From: Labrys sp. WJW
GTDB lineage: Bacteria > Pseudomonadota > Alphaproteobacteria > Rhizobiales > Labraceae
Reading direction: 5' to 3'
DNA length: 64,000 nucleotides
Assembly (NCBI RefSeq): GCF_001676615.1
Contig: NZ_LYXZ01000018.1
Coordinates: forward strand, 62,001 to 126,000
The position numbers and the translations under genes are program-made. The notes under the pieces were generated by a model. It saw nothing but the letters and a program-made list of their open reading frames with translations, was not told the origin of the DNA and did no database searches. Shown piece by piece: positions 18,140 to 26,697 of the stretch. Position 1 is the first letter of the stretch. Each line of letters starts with the position of its first letter.

Positions 18140-19744
18140 ATGGCCATGACTTACGACACCATCATCGTTGGCGGCGGCTCGTCGGGCTGTGTCACCGCCA
18201 TGCGGCTCGTGCGCGACCTCGGCCAGCGCGTATTGATGCTGGAAGCCGGCCCGGCGCGCATGAATCCGATCATGCATATGCCGGCCGGCTACATGAAATA
18301 TCTGGCCAAGGACACCTATCTCACCATGCACAGGATGGAGCGCCAGCCCCAGCTCGACGGGCGCGCGACCATCGTGCCGCAAGGACGGGTGCTCGGGGGC
18401 GGTTCCTCGGTCAACGCCATGGTCTATATGCGCGGCCAGCCGGCCGACTACGACAATTGGGCGGAGAACTACGGGGCGGAGGGCTGGCGCTATGCCGATA
18501 TCCTCCCGCATTTCATCGCGATGGAAGGCAATGCCGACCTCGACACCCCGGTGCATGGCACCACCGGCCCGCTCAAGGTCACGAGGCCGCTCCATACCTG
18601 CGAGATGACGAGAGCCTTCCTTCAGGCGCTGCCGTCCCTGGGTGAGCCGCTCAATCCCGACTTCAATTCCGGACGCCAGCGCGGCGTCGGCCTGATGCAG
18701 GGCACCATGGATCCGGTGACGAAGCGCCGCTGCTCGGCCGTGGATGCCTTTCTGCCGCTGGTGCGCGACGACGAACGCTTGACCATCACCACCGAAGCGA
18801 TCGTGACGCGCCTCGTCATCGAAGGTATCCGCTGCACGGGTGTCGAGTATGTGGAAGGCGGCCGGACCCACAGGGCATCCGCCGCAACGGTGATCCTCGC
18901 CGCCGGGACCTACGTCACGCCCAAGCTCCTGATGCTGTCGGGCATCGGCCCGGCCGACCATCTCCTGCGCCATGGCATCAAGCCCCGGGTGGATCTGCCG
19001 GGTGTGGGCGAGAACCTGCAGGATCATTGCGAGGTGCCCGTGATTGCCGCCTCCAACGGTCGCTATGGCTATTTCGGCCAGGACAAGGGCTGGAACATGA
19101 TCCGCAATGGGCTCGATTATCTCCTGCGCAAGCAGGGGCCGGTCACCACCACGGGTGTGGAAGCCTGCGTCTTCACCAATCCCGACGACCGCGAGGCCGA
19201 CGCCTCGCTGAAGATCTATTGTGTACCGACCGTCTATCTCGACCGCGACATCACAGACGTCACCGCCTGTGACGGCGTCACCTTCACCACCTGCCTGCTC
19301 CGGCCGAAATCGCGGGGAACGGTCAGGCTCCGCTCGGCCGATCCGCTCGAGCCGCCGGTTGTCGATGGCGGCTTCCTCAAGCATTCCGAGGATATCAGGC
19401 TGATGATTGCGGGCCTGCGTTTTGCCCGTTCCTTCCTTGACGCCTCGCCGATCAGGGAGAAGATCTCCCACGAGATGCTGCCGGGTGCCGACAAAGTTTC
19501 CGATGCCGATCTGCACGCCCATTGCAAGCGCATGGTCAAGACCAACTATCACCCGGTCGGTACGGCGCGCATGGGACGGGACGATGATCCGATGGCGGTG
19601 CTCGATTCCCAGCTGCGCGTGCGCGGCATCGAGGGCCTGCGCGTGTTCGACTGTTCGGTGATGCCCGAGATCGTCAGCGCCAACACCAATGCCCCGGTGA
19701 TGGCCATAGCCCATCGCGCCGTGGAGTGGCTGAAGATGGGCTGA
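18140..19744 (+). CDS. GMC-family FAD oxidoreductase (choline dehydrogenase-like)
   Basis: A 534-residue flavoprotein. It has an FAD-binding GGGSSG (11-16), GMC signature 1 GRVLGGGSSVNAMVYMRG (about 82-99), signature 2 around GTYVTPKLLMLSGIGP (mid-protein), catalytic His471 in HPVGTARMG, and the second active-site Asn in NTNAP near 514. Members oxidise alcohols, including choline, aliphatic alcohols and polyethylene glycol. The substrate is not set by these motifs. There is no betB or betI beside it, so a BetA role is not supported. An in-frame GTG at 18089 is possible, but ATG 18140 with GGGACGGG upstream suits the family's N terminus. Confidence 0.9.
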   Translation: MAMTYDTIIVGGGSSGCVTAMRLVRDLGQRVLMLEAGPARMNPIMHMPAGYMKYLAKDTYLTMHRMERQPQLDGRATIVPQGRVLGGGSSVNAMVYMRGQPADYDNWAENYGAEGWRYADILPHFIAMEGNADLDTPVHGTTGPLKVTRPLHTCEMTRAFLQALPSLGEPLNPDFNSGRQRGVGLMQGTMDPVTKRRCSAVDAFLPLVRDDERLTITTEAIVTRLVIEGIRCTGVEYVEGGRTHRASAATVILAAGTYVTPKLLMLSGIGPADHLLRHGIKPRVDLPGVGENLQDHCEVPVIAASNGRYGYFGQDKGWNMIRNGLDYLLRKQGPVTTTGVEACVFTNPDDREADASLKIYCVPTVYLDRDITDVTACDGVTFTTCLLRPKSRGTVRLRSADPLEPPVVDGGFLKHSEDIRLMIAGLRFARSFLDASPIREKISHEMLPGADKVSDADLHAHCKRMVKTNYHPVGTARMGRDDDPMAVLDSQLRVRGIEGLRVFDCSVMPEIVSANTNAPVMAIAHRAVEWLKMG

Positions 19745-19750
19745 GCAACT

Positions 19751-19769
19751 CGGCAAGGGGTGCTTGCCG
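19751..19769 (+). terminator. hairpin after GMC oxidoreductase gene
   Basis: A perfect 7-bp stem CGGCAAG/CTTGCCG with a 5-nt loop lies 6 bases past the stop codon. There is no T-run, so intrinsic termination is uncertain. Confidence 0.4.
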
Positions 19770-19883
19770 GGGCTGTCACATAACTGAAATATTCCTGCAC
19801 TACGGGCTTCATCAAAGCATGGGCCTATGGCGCCCGAAACGGGTTCGGTTGATCGAGCCACCCTTCGCGCAAGGAGTATTCGC

Positions 19884-20804
19884 ATGACCACGCCAGCCGA
19901 TAGCAGGCCCAATCTCGACCGCATCCGGCAGGAGATCGCCGATGGCTATGACGAGGAACTGGAACTGGAGCTGGAGGAGGCGCGCCTCGACCGCATCCTC
20001 GGGGACGCGCCCGAGCTGGAGGAGCGCGACACGCTCGATCGCAAGATCTATTTCCGCGAGCTCTTCCGCCTGCAGCACGAACTGGTCGAGCTGCAGGACT
20101 GGATCCAGCATCACAAGCTGCGGGTCGTCGTGCTGTTCGAGGGGCGCGATTCCGCCGGCAAGGGTGGCGTGATCAAGCGCATCACTCAGCGCCTCAACCC
20201 GCGCATCTGCCGTGTCGCCGCCTTGCCGGCGCCCAATGAGCGCGAGCGCACGCAATGGTATTTCCAGCGCTATGTCGCCCATCTGCCGGCCGGCGGCGAA
20301 ATGGTGCTGTTCGACCGCAGCTGGTACAACCGGGCAGGCGTCGAGCATGTCATGGGCTTCTGCAACGATGCCGAATATGAGGAGTTCTTCCGCTCCGCGC
20401 CCGAATTCGAGCGCATGCTGGTGCGCTCGGGCATCATCCTGTTGAAATACTGGTTCTCGATCACCGATGAGGAGCAGGAATTCCGCTTCAACATGCGTAT
20501 CCAGGATCCGCTCAAGCAGTGGAAGCTGAGCCCGATGGACGTCGAATCCCGGCGGCGCTGGGAAGACTATACAAGGGCCAAGGAAGTGATGCTTGAGCGC
20601 ACCCACATTCCCGAAGCGCCCTGGTGGGTGGTCGAGGCGGTGGACAAGAAGCGCGCGCGCCTCAACTGCATCAGCCATCTGCTCGGCCAGATCCCCTATG
20701 GCCAGGTCGAGCATCCGTCGGTGATCCTGCCCGATCGCGAGCGCCACGAGGACTATGTGCGCCATCCCGTGCCGTCGGAAATGTATGTGCCGAAAACGTA
20801 CTGA
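19884..20804 (+). CDS. ppk2: polyphosphate kinase 2
   Basis: A 306-residue PPK2-family kinase, which transfers phosphate between polyphosphate and nucleoside diphosphates, usually making GTP or ATP from polyP. Walker A is GRDSAGKG (87-94), Walker B is VLFDRSWYNR (141-150), and there is a lid-like segment around VEHVMGF. The N terminus is acidic and helical (EELELELEEARLDRI). The length fits single-domain class I enzymes. The start at 19884 follows AAGGAG. The gene stands alone and ends at a textbook terminator. Confidence 0.93.
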   Translation: MTTPADSRPNLDRIRQEIADGYDEELELELEEARLDRILGDAPELEERDTLDRKIYFRELFRLQHELVELQDWIQHHKLRVVVLFEGRDSAGKGGVIKRITQRLNPRICRVAALPAPNERERTQWYFQRYVAHLPAGGEMVLFDRSWYNRAGVEHVMGFCNDAEYEEFFRSAPEFERMLVRSGIILLKYWFSITDEEQEFRFNMRIQDPLKQWKLSPMDVESRRRWEDYTRAKEVMLERTHIPEAPWWVVEAVDKKRARLNCISHLLGQIPYGQVEHPSVILPDRERHEDYVRHPVPSEMYVPKTY

Positions 20805-20815
20805 GAAGTCGGGAG

Positions 20816-20838
20816 GCGGGTCTTCGGACCCGCTTTTT
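20816..20838 (+). terminator. rho-independent terminator with UUCG loop
   Basis: GCGGGTC (20816-20822), TTCG tetraloop and GACCCGC (20827-20833) are followed by TTTTT. It ends the ppk2 transcript 12 bases after the stop. Confidence 0.95.
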
Positions 20839-20988
20839 CCTTTCGCCGAGGATGCCTGCTTTCCTGACCTGTCTGGAGATCGGTGCGCTCGCCTGTTCTC
20901 ATCTCTTTTCGGCATGATCTCATCATTTGAAGCGCGGCTGGTTTTGGCTTAGGCCTGTGAACCCAAACAGGTGCAAGGGAGCCGCCCG

Positions 20989-22185
20989 ATGTCGCTCGTC
21001 GATCATGTCAAATCCACCCTGACGGAAATCGCCAAGGACGGTTTGTGGAAGAGCGAACGCGAGATCGCCGGCCCGCAACGTGCCCGCATCGAAGTCGCTG
21101 ATAAGGCCGGACGGCGGCCGATGCTCAATCTGTGTGCCAACAATTATCTGGGCCTGGCCGATAACCCCGAGATCATCGCCACCGCCAAGCAGGCCATGGA
21201 TGGCTATGGCTTCGGCATGGCTTCGGTACGTTTCATCTGCGGCACGCAGACCCTGCATCGCGAACTCGAGCGCACCATCGCCCGCTACCTCAACAAGGAC
21301 GACGCGATTCTCTTCGCCGCCTGCTTCGACGCCAATGGCGGGGTGTTCGAGCCCTTGCTCGGTGCCGAGGATGCCATCGTTTCCGACAGCCTGAACCATG
21401 CCTCGATCATCGACGGCGTGCGCCTGTGCAAGGCCAAGCGCTATCGCTTCGCCAATGGCGACATGAACGATCTCGAAGTGCAGTTGCAGGCGGCCAAGGC
21501 CGACAATGCCCGCCACATCGTCATCGCCACCGATGGCGTGTTTTCCATGGACGGCTATCTCGCCGACCTGAAGACGCTTACGGACCTTGCCGGGCGCTAC
21601 GGCGCCAATGTGATGGTGGATGATTGCCACGCCACCGGCTTCATCGGGCCGGAGGGGCGCGGCACGCCCGCTCGCGCCGGGGTGGAGGACAAGGTCGATA
21701 TCCTCACCGGCACGCTGGGCAAGGCCTTGGGTGGCGCCATGGGTGGCTATGTCGCCGCCAGCCAGCCGATCATCGATCTTCTGCGTCAGCGTGCACGTCC
21801 CTATCTTTTCTCCAATTCTTTGGCCCCGCCGGTCGCGGCCGGCTCGATGAAGGCGATCGAGTTGGCTCAGGCGGGCGATGGACTGCGCGAAAAACTGTTC
21901 GCCAACACCAGGCGTTTCCGCGCCGGGCTGGAGAAGGCCGGCTTCGAGCTCCTGCAGGGCGAGACGCCGATCATCCCGGTGATGCTGCATGATGCCCGCC
22001 GCGCGCAGGACATGGCTCGTGCCCTCGACGAACGCGGCGTCTATGTCGCCGGCTTCTTCTTCCCGGTGGTGCCGAAGGGCAGGGCACGCATCCGCACCCA
22101 GATGTCGGCCGGTCTGACGGAGGCCGATATCGATTTTGCCATCGATGCCTTCACCGACGCAGGCAAAGCTTTGGGCGTGATCTGA
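20989..22185 (+). CDS. kbl: glycine C-acetyltransferase (2-amino-3-ketobutyrate CoA ligase)
   Basis: A 398-residue PLP enzyme of the alpha-oxoamine synthase family. With Tdh it splits 2-amino-3-ketobutyrate into glycine and acetyl-CoA. The PLP lysine is K245 in [14 protein letters not shown]. Other family motifs are CANNYLGLA (49-57), [10 protein letters not shown] (134-143) and DDCHATGF (211-218). The start follows AAGGGAG. The usual partner tdh lies 757 bp downstream, beyond an intervening toxin-antitoxin pair. Confidence 0.95.
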   Translation: MSLVDHVKSTLTEIAKDGLWKSEREIAGPQRARIEVADKAGRRPMLNLCANNYLGLADNPEIIATAKQAMDGYGFGMASVRFICGTQTLHRELERTIARYLNKDDAILFAACFDANGGVFEPLLGAEDAIVSDSLNHASIIDGVRLCKAKRYRFANGDMNDLEVQLQAAKADNARHIVIATDGVFSMDGYLADLKTLTDLAGRYGANVMVDDCHATGFIGPEGRGTPARAGVEDKVDILTGTLGKALGGAMGGYVAASQPIIDLLRQRARPYLFSNSLAPPVAAGSMKAIELAQAGDGLREKLFANTRRFRAGLEKAGFELLQGETPIIPVMLHDARRAQDMARALDERGVYVAGFFFPVVPKGRARIRTQMSAGLTEADIDFAIDAFTDAGKALGVI

Positions 22186-22211
22186 TCTTTTTGCGTGATT
22201 GGCTTTGCAGG

Positions 22212-22231
22212 ATGTAGTATCGTAACTACAT
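22212..22231. promoter_or_regulatory. palindromic operator of the toxin-antitoxin module
   Basis: Perfect 7-bp half-sites ATGTAGT (22212-22218) and ACTACAT (22225-22231) make a dyad centred 28 bp before the antitoxin start. Phd/YefM antitoxins autorepress through such palindromes, so this is the likely operator. Confidence 0.6.
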
Positions 22232-22249
22232 ACCCTGCGGAGGTCTCCG

Positions 22250-22504
22250 ATGAAGCACATGAGCAGCCGGGAGTTCAATCACGATATCGGCAAAGCCAAG
22301 CGCGCCGCAGAGGAAGGCCCGCTCGTGATCACCGATCGCGGCAAGCCGGCCTTCGTGTTGCTGAAGCATGAGGAATATCAGCGCCTTGTCGGGGAAGAGC
22401 CAAGCATCGTGGATTTGCTCCGCCAGGACGAACCGGAAGCGGATTTCGATTTCGAGCCGCCGCGCTTGCGTGAGATCGTGCGCAGGGAGACGGTATTCGA
22501 CTGA
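22250..22504 (+). CDS. Phd/YefM-family antitoxin
   Basis: An 84-residue protein with the Phd/YefM DNA-binding fold: MSSREFNHDIGKAKRAAEEGPLVITDRGKPAFVLL matches the family pattern of an R-x-x-x-x-x-x-x-A segment followed by VITDRGKPAFVL. The acidic C terminus (about 52-84) would wrap the toxin. A strong GGAGG precedes the start. Its stop overlaps the toxin start by one base (TGATG), so translation is coupled. Confidence 0.9.
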   Translation: MKHMSSREFNHDIGKAKRAAEEGPLVITDRGKPAFVLLKHEEYQRLVGEEPSIVDLLRQDEPEADFDFEPPRLREIVRRETVFD

Positions 22505-22917
22505 TGTTCCTGCTGGATACCAATGTCCTCTCCGAGCTGCGTCGTCCTCGTCTTGCCGCGCCAAAGCTTCTCGAATGGGCTTACGCCACCGCCAGATCGA
22601 GACAATTCATCTCTGCAGTCACCTTGATGGAACTCGAAATTGGCGTGTTGTCGATCGAGCGGCGTGATCCCACGCAAGGCGGAATTCTTCGTAACTGGTT
22701 GGTTGGCAAAGTCGAGCCCAGTTATGATGGCCGGATTTTACAGTTTGGATCTCGGACCGCGCAGATATGTGCGCGGCTGCATGTCCCGGACCGGCGGCCC
22801 GAACGGGATGCGATGATTGCGGCTACGGCCTTGGAGCATGGCCTGACCATGGTCACCCGAAATGTCGCCGATTTTAGCCCCCTCGGCGTTCCTGTCTTCA
22901 ACCCCTGGCAAGCCTGA
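22504..22917 (+). CDS. PIN-domain toxin, VapC/FitB type
   Basis: A 137-residue PIN-domain ribonuclease. The acidic Mg-binding residues are all present: D5 in LLDTNVLSE, E43 in TLMELEIG, D102 in RDAMIAATA and D123 in TRNVADF. The family cleaves tRNA, rRNA or mRNA and is held inactive by its antitoxin. The sequence is most like the FitB/VapC proteins paired with Phd-type antitoxins in rhizobia. It ends 25 bases before tdh, so transcripts from its promoter could read into tdh. Confidence 0.9.
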   Translation: MFLLDTNVLSELRRPRLAAPKLLEWAYATARSRQFISAVTLMELEIGVLSIERRDPTQGGILRNWLVGKVEPSYDGRILQFGSRTAQICARLHVPDRRPERDAMIAATALEHGLTMVTRNVADFSPLGVPVFNPWQA

Positions 22918-22942
22918 AGGCCTCCCAAGAAAGCCCTGACAG

Positions 22943-23974
22943 ATGAAAGCCCTCGTCAAATCCAAGCCCGAACCCGGCCTTTGGTTTTCGGACAATGAGC
23001 CGATGCCTGAACTCGGTCCCAACGATGTCCTGGTGAAGGTGCGGAAAACCGGCATCTGCGGCACCGACATCCACATCTACAAATGGGACGCCTGGGCCCA
23101 GAAGACGGTGCCGGTGCCGATGATCGTCGGCCATGAATATGCCGGTGAGATCGTCGAGATCGGCTCGGCCGTGCACAGCCTCAAGATCGGCGAGCGCGTG
23201 TCGGGCGAGGGGCACGTCATCGGCATGAAGAGCCGGGCGACGCGGGCAGGGCGCTTCCATCTCGATCCCGACACGCGCGGCATTGGCGTCAACATGCCCG
23301 GCGCCTTCGCCGAATATGTGAAGGTGCCGGCCTTCAACATCGTGCCGCTGCCCGAGGAGGTGGACGACGAGCTCGGCGCCATCCTCGATCCGCTCGGCAA
23401 TGCGGTGCACACGGCGCTGTCCTTCGATCTCGTCGGCGAGGACGTGCTGATCACCGGCGCCGGCCCGATCGGCATCATGGCCGGGGCCGTGGCCCGCCAT
23501 GCCGGTGCCCGCCATGTCGTGATCACCGACATCAATCCGGTCCGCCTCGATCTCGCCGCCAAGGTGGCCGACGTCGTGCCGGTCAACGTCGCCAAGGAAG
23601 ATCTGCGCGATGTGATGACCCGCCTGAAGATGAAGGAAGGCTTCGATGTCGGCCTGGAGATGAGCGGTGCGCCGGCGGCCTTCCAGCAGATGCTCGACGT
23701 CATGCTGATGGGCTCCAAGATCGCTATGCTGGGCATTCCTGCCACGCCCTTCGCCGTCGACTGGAACAAGATCGTCTTCAAGATGCTGACCATCAAGGGC
23801 ATCTACGGTCGTGAGATGTTCGAGACCTGGCACAAGATGCTGGCCATGTTGCAGAGCGGGCTCAACATCCGTCCTGTGATCACCCATCGGCTGGCCGTCG
23901 CCGACTATCTCGAGGGCTTCGAGACGATGGCGCGCGGCGAATGCGGGAAGATCGTGCTCGACTGGAATGCCTGA
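22943..23974 (+). CDS. tdh: L-threonine 3-dehydrogenase
   Basis: A 343-residue zinc-dependent medium-chain dehydrogenase oxidising threonine to 2-amino-3-ketobutyrate with NAD+. Catalytic zinc ligands C39 (TGICGTDIH) and H64-E65 (GHEYAGE) are present, as is the Rossmann motif [10 protein letters not shown]. The length and the C-terminal [15 protein letters not shown] fit Tdh. The four structural-zinc cysteines seen in E. coli Tdh (93, 96, 99, 107) are replaced here by Gly, Ser, Thr and Asp in the stretch [18 protein letters not shown]. It was presumably once adjacent to kbl. Confidence 0.92.
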   Translation: MKALVKSKPEPGLWFSDNEPMPELGPNDVLVKVRKTGICGTDIHIYKWDAWAQKTVPVPMIVGHEYAGEIVEIGSAVHSLKIGERVSGEGHVIGMKSRATRAGRFHLDPDTRGIGVNMPGAFAEYVKVPAFNIVPLPEEVDDELGAILDPLGNAVHTALSFDLVGEDVLITGAGPIGIMAGAVARHAGARHVVITDINPVRLDLAAKVADVVPVNVAKEDLRDVMTRLKMKEGFDVGLEMSGAPAAFQQMLDVMLMGSKIAMLGIPATPFAVDWNKIVFKMLTIKGIYGREMFETWHKMLAMLQSGLNIRPVITHRLAVADYLEGFETMARGECGKIVLDWNA

Positions 23975-24035
23975 AGGGCAGGGGCCGATTGCGTCTCGGC
24001 GAGGACGATCCATGAGGTCCGTGCATCATGGGTCG

Positions 24036-24063
24036 TTGACAGGTTGAGGCACTAATCTATCAT
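24036..24063 (+). promoter_or_regulatory. sigma70-type promoter of the first xylF
   Basis: TTGACA (24036-24041), a 16-bp spacer and TATCAT (24058-24063) lie about 80 bp upstream of the xylF start. This is a near-consensus housekeeping promoter, consistent with strong expression of a binding protein. Confidence 0.65.
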
Positions 24064-24143
24064 TCGTCGTACCATTGCAGCGAAAGATCGGCCGCTGCAG
24101 TGACGAAAATTGAGGTACGTAACTCATGAAATCGGGAGGCACT

Positions 24144-25208
24144 ATGGGATTGTTTCAAAAACTGTGTCTGGCGAGCGCCTTGGTCGCGGGTGTTCTGGTG
24201 ACGCCGGCCTTGGCGCAGGACAAGGGGACCGTCGGCATCGCCATGCCGGACAAGACGGTCGAGCGCTGGATCGACGACGGCAAGAATGTCGTCAAGCAGC
24301 TTGAGGCCAAGGGCTATGGCGCCGATCTGCAATATGCCAATGGCGATATTCCCGGCCAGCTCGCGCAGATTGAGAACATGCTCACCAAGGGCGACAAGGT
24401 GCTGGTGATCGCGGCAATCGACGGCACCACGCTGGCCGATGCTCTCAAGGCCGCCGCCGCCAAGGGCGTGAAGGTCATCGCCTATGACCGCCTGATCCGC
24501 AATTCGGAGAATGTCGACTATTACGCGACCTTCGACAATTTCCAGGTCGGTGTGCTGCAGGCCCAGTCTCTGGAGACGGCTCTCGGTCTCAAGGAGGGCA
24601 AGGGCCCATTCAACATCGAGCTGTTCGGCGGTTCGCCGGACGATAACAACGCCTTCTTCTTCTACAACGGCGCCCTGTCCGTCCTGCAACCTTATCTCGA
24701 CAGCGGCAAGCTGGTGGTGCAGTCCAAGCAGATGGGCATGGACAAGGTCGGCACGCTGAACTGGGACGGCTCGCTCGCCCAGTCGCGCATGGACAACCTT
24801 CTCTCCGCCTTCTACACCGACAAGAAGGTCGACGCGGTGCTGTCGCCGAACGACACCCTCGCCCACGGCATCGTCGCCTCGCTGAAGGCGGCCGGTTATG
24901 GCTCGGGCGACAAGCCGATCCCCTTCATCTCCGGCCAGGACGCCGAAGTCGCGTCCGTCAAGGCGATCATCGCCGGTGACCAATATTCCACCGTCTTCAA
25001 GGATACCCGCGAACTGGCCAAGGTGTCGGTCGGTATGGTCGATGCCGTGCTCTCCGGCGGCAAGCCCGAGATCAACGACACCAAGAGCTACGACAACGGC
25101 AAGAAGGTGGTGCCCACCTATCTGCTCAAGCCCGTCCTGGTCACCAAGGACAACTGGAAGCAGGTGCTCGTCGACAGCGGCTACTATAAGGAAGATCAGT
25201 TGAAATAG
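24144..25208 (+). CDS. xylF: D-xylose ABC transporter substrate-binding protein, copy 1
   Basis: A 354-residue periplasmic binding protein (type I fold) of the XylF family. Signal peptide [25 protein letters not shown] is followed by two lobes, with motifs [48 protein letters not shown] and [22 protein letters not shown] typical of XylF. The ATG at 24144 is preceded by GGGAGG at correct spacing. The in-frame ATG at 24126 lacks this. It is nearly identical to the next gene but has its own promoter and is followed by a hairpin, so it may be expressed alone. Confidence 0.93.
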   Translation: MGLFQKLCLASALVAGVLVTPALAQDKGTVGIAMPDKTVERWIDDGKNVVKQLEAKGYGADLQYANGDIPGQLAQIENMLTKGDKVLVIAAIDGTTLADALKAAAAKGVKVIAYDRLIRNSENVDYYATFDNFQVGVLQAQSLETALGLKEGKGPFNIELFGGSPDDNNAFFFYNGALSVLQPYLDSGKLVVQSKQMGMDKVGTLNWDGSLAQSRMDNLLSAFYTDKKVDAVLSPNDTLAHGIVASLKAAGYGSGDKPIPFISGQDAEVASVKAIIAGDQYSTVFKDTRELAKVSVGMVDAVLSGGKPEINDTKSYDNGKKVVPTYLLKPVLVTKDNWKQVLVDSGYYKEDQLK

Positions 25209-25287
25209 GGGCTCGGGACATCGAACGGTAACCCGCGACCGCAACGCCGGCCGTTCCCCCTGACCGATTGACATGCGATGACGAGAA

Positions 25288-25319
25288 GCGCCACCGTCGC
25301 TCTTGGGGGACGGTGGCGC
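25288..25319 (+). terminator. hairpin after first xylF
   Basis: A perfect 11-bp stem (GCGCCACCGTC at 25288-25298 with GACGGTGGCGC at 25309-25319) with a 10-nt loop is followed by ATCATCTGTTTG. It lies 80 bases after the xylF stop. It may terminate or stabilise the upstream mRNA. Confidence 0.55.
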
Positions 25320-25347
25320 ATCATCTGTTTGCTAATTGTAATACCAA

Positions 25348-25375
25348 TTGACAAGCATCGGAAAGCTCTTATGAA
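25348..25375 (+). promoter_or_regulatory. sigma70-type promoter of the second xylF
   Basis: TTGACA (25348-25353), a 16-bp spacer and TATGAA (25370-25375) repeat the layout of the promoter before the first xylF. The start codon lies 178 bp further on. Confidence 0.55.
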
Positions 25376-25553
25376 TTCTGAGCCTCGCTGGAAGAAACAC
25401 CCCTTGGCGGCACGGTTCTGGACGCATTCGGCTGTGCTCCGGGGGTGAGAAGAGGCTCCATTGGGGCCGCTTCGATTCCCGATGTCGGCTGAGGGGCAAT
25501 TTTCTAGACCCGGTTCGTCCCGGACCGGGAAAACGTCAACTTGGGAGAGAGAC

Positions 25554-26618
25554 GTGAAACTATTCAAATCCTTGCTTTTGGCTGCTGCCTTCGGCGCGAT
25601 CACGCTCGCATCGCCGGCCCTTGCCCAGGATAAGGGGCCTGTCGGCATCGCCATGCCGACCAAGACTTCGGAGCGCTGGATCGACGACGGCAACAATGTC
25701 GTCAAGCAGCTCCAGGCCAAGGGCTATGCCACCGATCTGCAATATGCCGACGACGACATCCCCAACCAGCTCGCCCAGATCGAGAACATGCTCACCAAGG
25801 GCGACAAGGTCCTGGTGATCGCCTCGATCGACGGCACCACGCTGGCCGACGTGCTCAAGGAGGCTGCGGCCAAGGGCGTGAAGGTCATCGCCTATGACCG
25901 CCTGATCCGCAATTCGGAGAATGTCGACTATTACGCGACCTTCGACAATTTCCAGGTCGGCGTGCTGCAGGCCCAGTCGCTGGAAGCCGGCCTCGGCCTC
26001 AAGGACGGCAAGGGACCCTTCAACATCGAGCTGTTCGGCGGCTCGCCCGACGACAACAACGCCTTCTTCTTCTACAACGGCGCCATGTCGGTGTTGCAGC
26101 CCTACATCGACAGCGGCAAGCTGGTGGTGCAGTCCAAGCAGGCAGGCATGGACAAGGTCGGTACGCTGCGCTGGGACGGTTCGCTCGCCCAGTCGCGCAT
26201 GGATAACCTCCTCTCCGCTTTCTACACCGACAAGAAGGTCGACGCGGTACTGTCGCCCTATGACGGCCTGTCGCGTGGTATCATCGCTTCGCTGAAGGCC
26301 GCCGGCTACGGCTCGGGCGACAAGCCCATGCCCTTCATCTCCGGCCAGGACGCGGAAGTTGCGTCCGTCAAGGCGATCATCGCCGGCGACCAGTACTCGA
26401 CGATCTACAAGGATACGCGCCAGCTCGCCAAGGTCTCGGTCGACATGGTCGACGCCGTGCTCTCCGGCGGCAAGCCTGAGATCAACGACACCAAGAGCTA
26501 CGACAACGGCAAGAAGGTGGTGCCGACCTATCTGCTCAAGCCCGTCCTGGTCACCAAGGATAATTGGAAGCAGGTGCTGGTCGATGGCGGTTACTACAAG
26601 GAAGACCAGCTGAAATAA
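25554..26618 (+). CDS. xylF: D-xylose ABC transporter substrate-binding protein, copy 2
   Basis: A 354-residue XylF paralogue starting at GTG 25554 after GGGAGAGA. Signal peptide [25 protein letters not shown], then a mature protein the same length as copy 1 and identical over long blocks, such as [19 protein letters not shown]. Differences cluster in the signal peptide and a few surface positions; the segment [12 protein letters not shown] of copy 1 reads [12 protein letters not shown] here, near the sugar-binding cleft. It leads the xylFGH operon, with xylG 79 bases downstream behind a hairpin. Confidence 0.93.
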   Translation: MKLFKSLLLAAAFGAITLASPALAQDKGPVGIAMPTKTSERWIDDGNNVVKQLQAKGYATDLQYADDDIPNQLAQIENMLTKGDKVLVIASIDGTTLADVLKEAAAKGVKVIAYDRLIRNSENVDYYATFDNFQVGVLQAQSLEAGLGLKDGKGPFNIELFGGSPDDNNAFFFYNGAMSVLQPYIDSGKLVVQSKQAGMDKVGTLRWDGSLAQSRMDNLLSAFYTDKKVDAVLSPYDGLSRGIIASLKAAGYGSGDKPMPFISGQDAEVASVKAIIAGDQYSTIYKDTRQLAKVSVDMVDAVLSGGKPEINDTKSYDNGKKVVPTYLLKPVLVTKDNWKQVLVDGGYYKEDQLK

Positions 26619-26648
26619 GTGGTCGTCCTCAAACCATGTTAGGGTATC

Positions 26649-26682
26649 GGGCGGCTGGCACCACGGTGCCGGCCGCCCTTTT
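26649..26682 (+). terminator. intercistronic hairpin between xylF and xylG
   Basis: A 14-bp stem (26649-26662 with 26665-26678, one T-G wobble) with a very small loop is followed by TTTTC. Attenuating or RNase-blocking hairpins at this place are common in ABC operons and raise binding-protein mRNA over ATPase mRNA. Confidence 0.7.
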
Positions 26683-26697
26683 CACAGGTCATCCACT

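Larger units (their letters stand above)
25209..25553. other. 345-bp spacer between the two xylF copies
   Basis: It holds no gene. It contains a hairpin (25288-25319) and a second promoter-like sequence (25348-25375), both annotated separately. The AATTG...CAATT dyad just before the -35 box (about 25334-25349) could bind a regulator but is short. Confidence 0.6.

Noticed and set aside
18140..19744. Assignment of the GMC oxidoreductase as choline dehydrogenase BetA
   Set aside because: The GMC motifs are shared by many alcohol oxidases, and no betaine aldehyde dehydrogenase or betI gene is nearby.
17711..19924. A 737-codon open frame on the minus strand opposite the GMC oxidoreductase and phosphoesterase 2
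   Set aside because: It lies antisense to clear family members, has the His/Asp/Gly-rich composition typical of GC-rich shadow frames and matches no known fold.
22186..22942. A larger genomic island around the toxin-antitoxin module
   Set aside because: No integrase, transposase, direct repeats or tRNA flank it; only the two genes and their operator are extra.
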